This document shows positions 45,046 through 56,689 of a stretch of 64,000 bases of DNA, piece by piece. Numbering within the stretch: the stretch's first letter is position 1; every line of letters starts with the position of its first letter. Under the pieces are notes generated by a model. The model was not told the DNA's origin and did not search any database. It saw only the letters and a program-made list of their open reading frames with translations. The translations under genes were made by a program, and so were the position numbers. This DNA comes from Monosporascus cannonballus (lineage: Eukaryota > Ascomycota > Sordariomycetes > Xylariales), in NCBI GenBank assembly GCA_004154925.1, contig QJNS01000196.1:1-64000 (forward strand). The letters run 5' to 3'.

Positions 45046-46498
45046 TCAGGCTCGACCTATCTTAAATGACAAGACCTGATCCATAGGGTCAGCGATCATC
45101 ACGACGCAATGCTTCAAAGGTTTACTCACATCATTCTTCCCGACGGACACGACGGCATCCTCCGACACGCGCACCCCTCCCACACCCTCGACGTAGGCTA
45201 TGGGCGCATCTCCCATGACTTTCCTCCCTACTTCACCAACGGTTGTATTCTTCTTGACCAGGACGCAATCTCTGAAGGCGGCCCTCGTGTCCGATCCAGA
45301 GCTGAAGGTCGATACGTTCCGAACGGGGAACACGGGCACCAAGCCTAATATCTCGGCAGCTTTCGAGAGGACTTGGACGATACCGGTCGATCCGTACCGG
45401 AAGAGGATCATATCCCTGTACTCCTCGATGGTGTCCTTGTTCTTCTCATCCAGTTCTTTCAAGCCGCCCCCGTCCGGGTCGCCGTCCGCGATCAGGTCCT
45501 CGCGCGTGTCCACAAACTCGGTGCCTTCCGTGTATCTTATATAACCTTGCTTCGCCATCTTTCTAAGGAACAACTCGGCCCTAGCCGAGCAGGCCACCAC
45601 CATATTCGGGTCTTGTTGTTTCGTGATCTTCATGAGATTCGTGTACGCGTCCGGGTCGTCAATCTTGTTCAGTGCGATCACAGTCGGAAATTTCTCGTCG
45701 ATGAAGGCGCCGACGACCCGGTCGACGGTCTCCTCGCTCCAGTTCTCTAGGGGTTCTTTCAGGCCTAGCCGGTCTAACGTCCGGGCCACGACTTGAGACG
45801 TACTGCCGTAGCCCGAGAATTGAGCCTGTAGCGTCTCAACGGCGGTAGACTTAGTGGCGAGATGGCGCCTCCGTATCGAGCCCCATCGCTCCCAGAGGTT
45901 CCCCTTAATCCATGCCACGATCTCGCCACGTAGCCATGCGATGTCCTGCGAGGGGTCGTAGCCACGGGTGTTTTCGCCCTCGGCATTTGTCCTCCCGCTC
46001 GCATCGACGACATGGATCAGAGCGTCGGCGTGCCGTAGATCATCCAAGAACTTGTTGCCCAAACCTCTACCCTGATGCGCTCCAGGGACCAGCCCGGCTA
46101 CGTCAAGGAGTTCGATTGGTACGGAGCGTCGCCCGTCGACGCATGATCCATAATTGGGTTTGCACTTGTCTTGGACGTTGAAGCGTGCGCAGGCGCATTC
46201 TATCTGCAGGTAGCCGACGGCTCGTTGGGGGTCTATCGTCGTAAACCTGGAAGCGAAGTGGGTTTAGTCTCTAGCGGCGCATTTTCTATGCCGTATAGCA
46301 ATGGAAAGGGAAGAGGCATACGGATAGTTTCCTGTTTCGCAATTATATCAGCGGGCGTGATTCGCGTCGAGGCTGTTGGCTCTCAAAGGGTTGGCTCAAC
46401 CCACCAACTTTGGACGTGGCATCGGTAAGACTGTTCAACGTCGTACTCTTGCCGGCCGAAGGTTTGCCGACAAGGCCGATCAGGGGATCCCTGGGCAT
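45046..46498 (-). CDS. Obg/YchF-related GTPase with TGS domain (YGR210C type)
   Basis: Exons 46498-46405, 46331-46322 (10 nt) and 46246-45046 encode 434 residues. The P-loop is [18 protein letters not shown] at residues 8-25. The microexon completes KVGNYPFTTIDP (switch I, G2). G3 is [18 protein letters not shown] and G4 is NKID in [11 protein letters not shown] helical insert precedes the C-terminal TGS domain (about 340-434: [19 protein letters not shown] through [14 protein letters not shown]). This fits the archaeal/fungal branch related to YchF/Ola1, whose cellular role is probably ribosome-linked but poorly known. The ATG at 46498 is chosen because [11 protein letters not shown] begins the G domain. 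The minus-strand frame extends upstream without a good start. Confidence 0.92.
46322..46331 (-). other. 10-nt microexon of the GTPase gene
   Basis: Bracketed by GCGAAACAG and GTATGC on the minus strand. It supplies the last two bases of Gly, Asn, Tyr and two bases of Pro in VGNYPFTT. Without it the frame fails. Confidence 0.85.
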
Positions 46499-46958
46499 GG
46501 TGCCGGGGGTTCTGCGATAAGCTCCAGAAAAGGGTTCTCCCCAGCTAGAGGGTGACCTTGGCTGACCTTGGCTCACCTTGAGAGAGAAAAAAATGATCAA
46601 GTACGCGACGATGACATACGCGCAAGAAGATGCGGGTGGGGGAGGGGGATCTTGCTACATGGTTTGAGGCCTTATCAGGTAGTTCAACCTCGTGGTAGCC
46701 GGTACCTCCATAACAGAAAATAAAGTTTTATTCCGGCGCTGGACCCCCTGTCATGGTGCGGCCATTCTGAGCTAATGTGGGTAACCACAGGGTCTTCGAC
46801 ATGGGTATAGAAAGGGCAGATTGCGGACTGCAGAGGTCATGTCCAATTGAAACAATCAGAGCACTCTCTCTACCAGGGTAGAGGTACTGCACGGTTTCTG
46901 GGACGTCATTGCGCAAACTCATGGCTTTCTTCTTCCGGCATTCTCTTATATTGACAAT
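46499..46958. promoter_or_regulatory. Divergent promoter, GTPase / SET-domain protein
   Basis: A 460-bp head-to-head interval. A tandem GGTGACCTTGGCTGACCTTGGCTCACCTTG stretch (46550-46579) repeats a (T/C)(G/C)ACCTTGGC core about three times on the plus strand. A G-run (GGGGGAGGGGG) lies near 46638. No factor is assigned. Confidence 0.5.
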
Positions 46959-48575
46959 ATGAGGGGAGGTCATTTCCCGTTAGATGTCCTACCGGCATGG
47001 TGTCTCCTAAACGACGTCACTTTCGTTGACGCCAAGGTTCAACGTATCGAAGGTCGAGGATATGGCTTGGTGGCCGAGAGGGAGCTGAGAGCCGAAAACG
47101 ACAATGAAGCCCTTGCGATTTTAAAGGTCCCCAGGGATCTTGTTCTGTCGTCCGAGGGCATTGAGGAGTACGCCAAGGAGAACAAGGAGTTCCGTCAGCT
47201 GCTCGATGCGGCGGGACGACTGGTGAGGATGCTATTCTGTCATATTAGAATTTCGAATTCTGACTGGAAAATCCGAATAGTCCACACGACATGATATTCT
47301 TCTGTTCCTGTTAATGCAGCTGGTCCTTTCGTCGCCTGATCATACCGGTAGTCATGGAGTCACTACTCCCTGGACGCAATACTTCAGCTTATTGTCTACG
47401 GAGATACCCGTACCCACGATGTGGACTGAACCCGAAACTGCCCGTTTGAAGGGCACTTCGCTCGAGGCAAGTCGGCTGTGCGATCCATCGGTTAGGAGCA
47501 TCTATCTAACCCGATTCAAGCCTGCCGTATCCGCAAAGCTCTCCGTGCTAACCAAAGAATTTGACGCCGTCCGAGCAAAGACGGAATCGCTTCCACTGTG
47601 GTATGAAATATTTTCTGTAGACGAGAGCGTTACGGTCTGTGACTGGGTCTGGCTCGATGCGCTGTACCGCTCCCGTTCGCTGGAGTTGCCCAGATCTGGG
47701 GAGTCTCTAGTGCCGTGTCTCGACCTAGTGAACCACTCTCATCAGCATACAGCTTATTTCGAGGAAACCAACGACCACCAGGTACTGCTTCTCCTTCGCA
47801 ATGGGGCTCACATATCTCCAGGCACAGAGATCACCATAAACTACGGTCATAAAAAATCCGCAGCGGAGATGTTATTCAGCTACGGTTTCATTGACCCCCA
47901 CTCGACTACGAAAAGCATTTCTCTGCCGTTGGAACTCATTGACGACGATCCTCTTATCAAAGCCAAACTGCACGTTTTTGGTGCGACACCAACTTTGGAA
48001 ATAAACGAAGATAATGGTGTGCCACGCTGGTCCGCCCCTTTCGTTTATCTCATGTGCTTGAACGAGGAAGATGGGCTCGAATTCAGAATATTACAAGAAA
48101 CCGATGGATCCCGACATCTCAGGATGTTCTGGCAGGAAAGGGACGTCACGGACGCACCGGGTACCTTCAAAGGCCTCATCAATGGCCACGAATTGCAAAA
48201 AGTTTTCGAGCTCCGGGCTGTCACCGTCATTTATGAAATGGTTCAGCAGCAGCTTGAACGGCTTAGCACTCATGGCCGTGATGACAGCATCTCCGAATCG
48301 GTACGGGCGGTGACCATGCAAGCTGCAAATCAACTTAGAAACATCGAGACGGATCTCCTAAAGAGAGCTTTCCAAGTCTTAGAAAACGAGGTAAGACACG
48401 TGTTGGCCATAGATTGGTAATCCGGTATCGACTTCGAAAGATATTGGCACATGGAGCTGACTACCATGCCCCTTAGAGAGCCAACCTCTTCTCGGACGAG
48501 AGCGTGCTGGCATACCTTGGATCTATGCAAGCTAGACAGAGCGGCGACATTGCGGAAGACGAGGATTTCAGCTAA
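46959..48575 (+). CDS. SET-domain protein lysine methyltransferase (Rubisco LSMT/SETD6-like)
   Basis: Exons 46959-47222, 47281-47466, 47521-48390 and 48477-48575 encode 472 residues. The split SET domain is visible: RIEGRGYGLVAERELRAE (N-terminal SET-N), DALYRSRSLELP, VPCLDLVNHSHQHTAYF with the NHS cofactor motif, then EITINYGHKKSAAEMLFSYG containing the catalytic Tyr. A helical Rubs-subs-bind-like C-terminal domain follows. These enzymes methylate lysines on ribosomal or other non-histone proteins. Intron 2 (47467-47520) is proposed as a 54-nt GC-AG intron, because removing it restores the family-like GTSLE-PAVSAKLSVL junction. If it is retained the protein gains 18 residues (490 in all). 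The last exon is RANLFSDESVLAYLGSMQAR, then an acidic end. Confidence 0.88.
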
Positions 48576-50355
48576 TCCCTATCGTTCTATCATCCAGTGC
48601 CTTCAAGTGATGGTTCCTTACAGTGTGCAGCCTAGAAGCGGCAATGAGCAAAACACCTTGGACTACAAAAGCCACCGGCCATAGTTCCTCACAATCTGAA
48701 ATACCCAGATGCGCGGTACAGCTTCCGCGCTACCCATACGGACTCTCAGAGAGATGGTTAATGGTTGAGCATTTTAGGGTGACGTGATCTTCCGGCCTTA
48801 TATTTCACTCAGTGACGAGTAGCCGGTCCGCGGAACCTGACCTATAATGGTATCATCGTTTATTTTGCAGCACTCTAATACGCTGCGTTTTTGATGAATG
48901 GGGTTCGGTATTACCTTAAACAGCTGCGATAGCATGCGCCGCCGGGGTCGCTCCTGCGATTTACCCATTCGGAAAGGGGTTGGTTTAACCGAGGTCTCCA
49001 TTGTCACTGATTCGTCCGTTGTTAAGGGCGTGCGGAAGCGACCGTTTGGCATATTTTGTGTGGGTCGTCTAGACAAGCTCGTCAAGCTCTGTTTAATGGA
49101 CGTTATGTTTCACGAAGTTTAATGATTTCTATTTAATAAGCAGCTGGCGGAGGGTCTATTTCATCCATTTCCGTCATGCAAAGGAGTTTCGAATAGACCG
49201 CATTGATTCGACGCGGGAGGCTCATCCGCAGGGCCCTATCATTGGCTCCCACTTGCGCAAATATAAGGTCATAGATGACGAGCCATACCGTCAGACGCGG
49301 CAGGGAATGGCAGCCGTTGCAGTCGATCTCTTCCGCCCTTTTCGTAAACTCCCACGTTACGGCTATCTGCCGGTTGGGAAGGATCAAGGCAATCCTGCCG
49401 CCCTTATACGAACAGTGCTAGAGAACTGAACCACTAGCGAAGTTGCTGGAAGGGAAGGTTTTGGGGTAAAACCTAAGCGCAATGGACAAGGGTGCTTCTT
49501 GCGATCGTGATGGCTGACCCTCCGTGGCCTCGATCCTTCTCACGTCCTGCGGCGTAGTTCGACCTCGGGCGGCATCATACTGTACTACGTGATGATTAGG
49601 GCGGTAGCTTAATTATCCGAGGAATGCTGATGATTTTCGTGGAATATGATATGATGTGTTTACTAGTGTGGAGTGAGTCCCTGCCGGGTCGGTCCCTCGA
49701 GCACCGGCTCTAATATGCAAAGATAATAGAAGATATCCTAGAACCACACAAACCCAGGCTGCCACTTGCGTCTCTAGGTGCAACAGCATATGCATCAAGC
49801 GTAGGGTTAGCCAACACGCATTTTGGAGTGCTTGTTACTGCAGCTGCGCATTTGCCCTCTCTGTCGAGGTCTGGTGCACTGCTACGTCGTCGATGAGAAT
49901 GATCGGTTGACTTGGTTTCCTGTTCTGGCGACAACCCGTCTCCAAATGGAAAGTGCGGGAAACGCTTGGCTAGCGTCCTTGTTCACCGGTTTGGAACCGG
50001 GAAATTCACGTCACCCGGGGGGAATCTGGGGTAAACCTCACCATCGAAGTTGGAACATTGTTTTCCCCAGTCTTCCCCAAGTTTCAGCCCCAGTTCCGCC
50101 CGAGGGTGCGCAAGCAAGATATTACCGACTCTGCGGCTGGATTGGCTGATCGTTCAGGTCGGTGGTTTGGCTCGATTCGGAGCACCCGGCGACAATGTCG
50201 TCGGCCTAGACCTCCGTAAGCTGCCTCCAGGGCCTCGTGCATAGCTAGCTCGTGTAATGGAGGGCGGCCTGGCAGAGTGGCTCGGTAGCTGTAACGGTGT
50301 TTGGCGGAGCCAGAGGCAATAAGGACGGCGTGGGTCTTGCTGACGGCTCAAGTTA
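48576..50355. other. Large intergenic region 5' of the fold-back element
   Basis: 1.8 kb without a confident gene. A minus-strand frame at 49133-49387 (LTVWLVIYDLIFAQVGANDR) reads smoothly but is short and unrecognised. No RNA gene is seen. Confidence 0.45.
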
Positions 50356-50627
50356 CAAGTCACAGGGGTACTTTTAGTTAGTTACCTCCACGCGGGCTAC
50401 ATTACGACCAGGTGCAATCACATAAAAATTTGTATGAGCTTAGGCGTTGCAGACGGTTCTGCTGGTGCTTACCTCTATCGTAGGTTGCCAGCTTTCTTAT
50501 CTCGAACGATATCTACGAGGTCACATCCCATACGATTTTTCTATTCACATCTACATCCTAGCAACCGAATGTGGCGTATCGTAGCCCCAGTGGAGGTAAC
50601 TAACTAAAAAATACCCCTGTGACTTTG
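50356..50627. mobile_element. Fold-back / MITE-like element with long terminal inverted repeats and TA flanks
   Basis: The left end (from 50356) CAAGTCACAGGGGTACTTTT, continuing AGTTAGTTACCTCCAC, is matched as an inverted repeat by the right end (to 50627), whose reverse complement reads CAAAGTCACAGGGGTATTTT then TTAGTTAGTTACCTCCAC. Similarity continues weakly inward (GGGCTAC.. TACG), giving arms of about 50 bp. The element is flanked by TA on both sides (50354-50355 and 50628-50629), the target duplication of Tc1/mariner-type transposons. It is 272 bp with no coding capacity, so it is best read as a non-autonomous MITE. The superfamily is inferred from the TA flanks only. Confidence 0.8.
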
Positions 50628-51316
50628 TAGGTGCCCCAGTCCAAAACTAGCAAGCCACCCCGGATTTTCCAATCCATGCCATTGGGCAGTCCCGCTGGCT
50701 AGCAATGAGCTCCACAAGGTGTTAGTTAAAATGAAGTATATGGTGGAGGACTTATTAGACGATCCATGATTACGGAAGGGTGGGAAGGTGGTGGGCACTC
50801 GCCCTGTCGTTCTAGTGTCCGTCCAGGTGCCGTCTCTTTCATTCTTCTAGTACTCCACAATCTCAACATTCTCCAACAATCCCGAGGCATTCGCCGTTCA
50901 CTTTTATTTCTCGCTCACTCATCCTGATCCACACCCCGGCCCAGCCTTAAATCGCATCGTGAGGCTCTCTCCTTGAGCAAGCATTACGTACCGGTAACAC
51001 GTGTCGCGAGTTCTCCCGAGGAAACCCGCCTCTTACAGGAAGTCGGACTTCTCAATTTTGCCTTGATCGCTCCGGTCCGGTATTTGTTCGCGTGACATTT
51101 GGGGTCGTAGTGCGCGATTTGATACCAGCGGAGCCCCCTCGGTCCTTTTCGTGCCCTTGTGTCAAAGGGGGGCCTCCACGAACCGTCTCGGATCAGACAG
51201 CTGGTGTGAATGGAGCAAGATCTCGCCATTGCGGAATTAGAGAAATACGAATTGTTGGCCAACCGGGTGATTTCAGAGGAATCGCATTTGAAACGGACAG
51301 GCAAGCCATCGCGAAG
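50628..51316. promoter_or_regulatory. Upstream and leader region of Cat8/FacB
   Basis: Pyrimidine-rich sequence (50820-50960) typical of a fungal promoter or leader. From 51092 to the ATG the reading frame of the gene stays open for 75 codons without any in-frame ATG. Confidence 0.55.
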
Positions 51317-54149
51317 ATGCCCGGCATCCTGCCCATGAAGGTAATTAAGGTGGGCACGAGCTCACAGAGCCGCATAGCACAGGCCTGCGACAGGTGCCGC
51401 TCGAAGAAGATACGCTGCGACGGCATCCGCCCGTGCTGTACACAATGCGCCAACGTTGGCTTCGAGTGCCGGACGAGCGACAAGCTGAGCCGGCGCGCAT
51501 TTCCCCGAGGCTACACGGAATCGCTGGAGGAGAGGGTCAGGCAGCTCGAAACCGAGATCAGAGAACTCAAGGACCTCCTGGACGAGAAGGACGAGAAGAT
51601 TGACATGCTGTCGAGAATGCATAACAACCGGTCGACTCCCGCCGCGTCGCATACCCCGCCGACCTCGGTAGAATCGAGAAGAGATTCGACCACGCCGCCG
51701 AAGGAGGATGTATTCCGTGTCCAGGCGTCGCCCTTACTACTGGGGGTCGAGAATTCGGATTCTTATTTCATGGGCGCTTCAAGTGGACGTGCTTTCATTG
51801 GTGAGCTCATCGATGGGTTGTGTTCACTTAGCATCAGTGAGGTCTAACCCTGTTTACAGAGGCGTTTAAGCGCAAGATCCAAGAAACTGGCAAAGCATGC
51901 TCGGACTTTAACCCAGAGGCCTTCCTCCACATACAGGGATGCTACCCATTGGTCCTCGAACCGCCTGCTCGGCCGATCAGGGCACCGCCGCGGCTTTTCA
52001 CAGATCGATGTGTCAACATCTATTTCCAAGAATGGGCTCCCCTTTTCCCCGTGCTGCATAAGCCGACTTTCCTTCGCCTCTACGAGGACTTCGTTGCCGA
52101 CCCGGAGAAGGTGAAGAACGATCATAAGATTGCCCAGCTGTACCTTGTCTATAGCATTGCGGCGCTCTCAAGCGAGTCAGCAGATGTCGACCAAATCGCC
52201 GCGTGCGAGATCCAATGGCAGAAGGCTCTTGATGGCGTCATCATGAATAACACGATGACCACACTGCAGTGCCTGGTGCTTGCCATGATGTACTGCATGA
52301 TTCGAGCAGACTACAAGCGGTTGCAACATTACAAAGGCGTCGCCATCGGGCTGTCCCACAGGTTAGGGTTACATCAAAGCCAGAAGAGGTTCTCGTTCGG
52401 AGCTCTCACAATCGAAACGCGGAAGAAGGTGTTTTGGACCTTGTACACGCTTGACTGGTATGATACCTTTTTCGTTCTCTCTAAGCGCCTCAGCTGACTT
52501 CTTTAGTTTCTCTGCCTCAATGCTCGGTCTCCCGAAGTTGATGAAGGAAGAGGACGTCCATGCCGAGTATCCCTCTGATACAGATGATGAATACGTCACG
52601 GAGAAAGGTTTTCAGCCCACCCTGCCTGGGGAGTACACCAAACTCTCAAGCGCCCTGGCACTTTTCAGACTGTCGCGGATTCTCGCTCACGTACTTGAGA
52701 GGGTCTACCCTGCCGCTTCAACGCACGAACTATCACTGCAATTGTTGTCATCGTTAGATAGCGATCTTTCCGAGTGGGGCGATAACCTGCCGACCCACCT
52801 AAAGTTGAATTTCGTTCAAGGCAAGCCATCAACGGACGTCACTGGTAGCAGATCTCCCATCGTGGTATGTAGTGGTCCCCCATCAATTATTATGCACACT
52901 CTAACTTTTCAAGGCGTTGGCGTACTACTATGTCCGCACGTTAATTCATCGCCCGGCTGTTACCTCGAGTCTGGGTGCCAAAGCAGCCCCCCCTGTCATT
53001 GCGGTAGGGGAGTGCAGCAAGCACATTATTCAAATTGTGCAGCTGCTAGAAGAGAGAAACATGTCTTTCTCCTTCTGTCTCAACAAAACGGATGTCCTTG
53101 TCTTGTGCGGCATGAGTCTCCTTTACCAGAGCCTTAGCCTGGGTCACGAGAGTAAGCTTATAAAAGATATCGCACGGTTGTTTAACGCCGTGATGGAGAT
53201 TTTGGATCGAATTAAGGGACCCGGAGTCTATGAGCTGAAACGGGTGGCATCGATTCTCGTCTCGGTCGACCAGCGACCCCGAACAAGTCCAGCACGGAAG
53301 AGTCCAGGGGCAAGCATGGGTGCTCCGGCAACAAGAGCGTCACCGCCATCCAACGCACCGAAGAAGAGTGAACTCCATAGCCTGAGTCAAAAGATGGCGG
53401 CGAGCATGAGCGAGTCGGATTTGCTATCACAACAAGAGAAGCTCCGTCGCATGACAATGCCTCACATCCCCTCGCCACGGCCGGAGATCCATCACTCACA
53501 GTCACGCGCATCGTTTGACCAAACGCCGATGGAGCAAGCGCCACCCCGCCGCGATCATCGCTTTTCGATATCCCAGATCCAGCAATCAATGATGCGCAGG
53601 GTGAGAACAAATCTCGACTACCTCTCGTTCAACAACGCGGGCGCCGAACAGGAGCAGGCTACGTCGCCCGTGCGAAATCGCAATGCGGCTTCGCGGCCCC
53701 TTACACAATCCAGCCAGCCTTACTCAACAAACCAGCAGCTGCCCAATAAAGGTGTTGACGGCGGCGGCGGCATCTCCATTACCGAATGGGAAGCTCTGCT
53801 AGGTGCTATGGACAACGGCCAGATGTACGACGCTATTTACGGCGGTCCTAGCTTCCCGGTCGCAGAGACGCCGACTAGCGCGACGGCCAATCTAGGCGGT
53901 GACTGGTCTCCTGATGCATGGGATCTGGCTAGCTTCAGCATCGGCGACCTGGCTGCCAATCAGGCTTCGCAGAGCGTGCCTAGCATCAGCGAGGACAGCC
54001 TTAGCTCGGGAGACGACCTGGGCTCCAGCGACCTCTTTCTACAGAACATTGGACAAGAGGAGTATCGCAATACGTTGCTACCGTCGGCGAGGCCGAGTCA
54101 TGACGGCGTCTTGGCCCTCGACGGCCTGGATTTGAACCTTGGGATTTAG
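51317..54149 (+). CDS. CAT8: Zn(II)2Cys6 transcription factor Cat8/FacB, regulator of acetate and gluconeogenic genes
   Basis: Exons 51317-51800, 51860-52457, 52507-52864 and 52914-54149 encode 891 residues. The zinc cluster is at residues 24-51 (ACDRCRSKKIRCDGIRPCCT then QCANVGFEC). A linker (RRAFPRGYTESLEERVRQLE) leads into a dimerising coiled coil (about 70-105). The fungal-specific middle homology region spans exons 2-3 (YFQEWAPLFPVLHKPTFLRL, YKGVAIGLSHRLGLHQSQKR). The C-terminal third is Ser/Gln/Pro-rich, with acidic hydrophobic patches (SSDLFLQNIGQEEYRNTLL) typical of activation domains. The start MPGILPMKVIKVGTSSQSRI is the known FacB/Cat8 N-terminus. The family activates acetyl-CoA synthetase, glyoxylate-cycle and gluconeogenic genes under derepression. 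None of those targets is in this window. Confidence 0.93.
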
Positions 54150-55844
54150 GGCGCATCTGGACTGTCTTCTTGGCTTAGCACGGGTTTTGTATCTCACGGT
54201 CTCATCAGCGTGGCAGCACAGGCGCGGTTCGGCTCGTTCGGTTAGGGTTTTCTGCACTTGCGCCGCGCATTTCTATGGGTTCTGCTTCGGTCCGTCGCTA
54301 CTGTTCGGGGATGGGCATTCCCCCGCCCAGGCCCCATCTAACAGGGATGTGGCGGATGAGGCGGGCGAGGCATTGGGGACGATATAGGGCTTGTGGAGCT
54401 AGGCTGGGTAACGAGTAGGCTGGGGTCTTGCGTGGAATATTGATCCCCCGCTTGTCTGGGAAGCAAATCGTAAGGACCCGTTCTAGTCGAGGCAAAATCA
54501 GTTACTTTGTTTGCTCGGTTTCTTATGTGCAGAAGTTCCTGATATAGCAGCGGCTCCCGCCTCGATAGGAGGAGTTCTGAGATACCACCATTGACCGATC
54601 ATGTATATATCCTTATGTATGTACGAAGCTTTGTCTATGGATCAGGAAATAAAAGTTATTTAAACCCGGAGCCCTTTTTTGGTGGGCTGTGATACAAGAG
54701 GAGGAGCACATATTGATGCCCAGTGTCCCCTGAATTGCCTGTGACGTCGTTTCAGGATGTTTCTCAGGTTACTTCGACCGTCAACTCGGTGGTCACGGAA
54801 TCTCGGTTTTCAGGGTTTCCCCTCAGATATATATACACCGCCATAGCCTCAATCAATGAGACCTCAATGGTATTGAAATATGCATACTGAAGAGCATTCC
54901 CCAAACTCGCGTGTCCATAGGCTGAACTACATTACCCACAGTGCCACTGGCCCGATTATGTACGTATGCGTCAGTGACTAGGCGCCGCCGTGTACGGTTC
55001 CAACCACGCAGTCACGCCCAGTGCCTAGCTATGTATGTCCCATCCGGCTCGTCCCAAGAATCCGGGAACCCGAGATAAAGATAGGTCCCGATCAGGTACA
55101 ATAAATAAGACGGAGACCGGCAGCGACTCCTAGCTCTTAACTCCGGCTTATCTCCGTCGGCATGGGGCGTGACCTGCATATCCCATCCCATCCCATCCGT
55201 CCCCTCTTAACACACACCTCTATGCATTCATGCATATGCTTACACGTCGAATGGTTACGGATGATTGCGCACATCATCCGCGACCAACCCAATCCTGTCT
55301 CGCTAATAGATAGCTGCGTGGCTGGGCGGTCAAGGCGTAGCACCCGGTCAGCAGGCGGATGGGATTGTGGAGCGGTAGTCTCCATAAGTAGAAGCTCTCT
55401 AGCTGCCCTGAGTTAGCAAGAAGGATTTCCAAATCAACATCCCTACTACCTCCAATCCTAACAGGATCGGATGGAGCATCCCAGGTATTAGTAATAAAGA
55501 GGGTAGGTAGGTAGGTAGGTAGGTCCGGACCAGACCGTGGGTGAACCACACAGAGCAGCTGGAGTCTCTTTCTCTCTTTTGCGTCCCGGGTCTTCTTCTC
55601 CCTTGTACTCGCCGACTTCTGGACTTTTTATCTGAACCACTCGTTCTTTGCCGCCACGTGTGACTGATTCAGTAATGCGGTGTGTGAGTGTGATGCGACC
55701 TGCTACGACTTCCTGACATCTTGTTCTGCTCCCCGAGCGCTCTCGTCGTAGTCTGGTGTCCGGATTCGATCTTATATCGCTTGCCCACCTGCCTGTCTGT
55801 CGCTTCCGGCGGCCCACCGCTGAAAAAGGGACCCATCGACCGCC
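54150..55844. other. Intergenic, 1.7 kb
   Basis: It contains simple repeats (TCCCA)n at 55181-55198 and (GGTA)n at 55502-55524. Frames in the last 350 bases are antisense or low-complexity. No gene is seen. Confidence 0.5.
55502..55524 (+). repeat. (GGTA)n microsatellite
   Basis: Five full GGTA units plus GGT. Confidence 0.95.
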
Positions 55845-56654
55845 ATGAGAGCAGTAGGCGAGAAGACGGCTCTGCTGAGCTCGGGCGACGACAACAACGG
55901 CTCATTACTACCGGGGGACTGGGCACCCGGTGAGTACTAACCGCCTCCTCTCCCAGGGACTTCTCATGGAGAGGCCCACCAACCGCCCCGTCTCTTAAAC
56001 CGAGAGTACAGGAGGGGGAAGACGCTAACTTAGACTGTCCACCGCCAGTCCCGACACCGCCCAAACACGACGATAATGTGTCGGAAGGAGGAGAGCGGCG
56101 AAGGCAGCGACAAGAGCGTCCCCGCCGCCTGCCGCAGGCCATCGCCCACCGCGGCTACAGCGCAGTCGCGCCCGAGAACACCATCGAGGCGTTCCGCAGG
56201 GCGGTCAAGGCCGGCGCCCACGCGCTCGAGACGGATCTGCGGCTCTCGAGGGATGGCGTCGTGGTGTTGATGCATGTCAGTATACGTACCCGGACGCGTA
56301 CGCCCGTGGGGGGCGGGGGTTCCCCGAAATGGAACGGCGGGAGCGGAGGAGAAGATGAGAGAACGCGGCGGCAGCAACCGCGCAAGATTATCTTCGCCGG
56401 TGCTGCGCATGCGGAAGGAAGTTGGCTGACCCCGAGCGGCACAGGACGCCTCGCTCAAGCGCACTTTCGGCGAAGACAGCAAGGTCCGGGACCACGACTG
56501 GAGCTACCTGAGCCGGCTGCGCACGCTCCGCAAGCCGCGCCAGCCGATGGCACGGCTGGTGGATCTCCTGGAGTACCTGAACGAGCCCGGGCTGGAGCAC
56601 GTATGGGTCATGCTCGACATCAAGGTACGTACGTCTCCCATGCCGCCGCTTTAA

Positions 56655-56689
<35 letters not shown>

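Noticed and set aside
49133..49387. 84-codon minus-strand ORF (LTVWLVIYDLIFAQ)
   Set aside because: Reads smoothly but is short and unrecognised, with no partner exon found.
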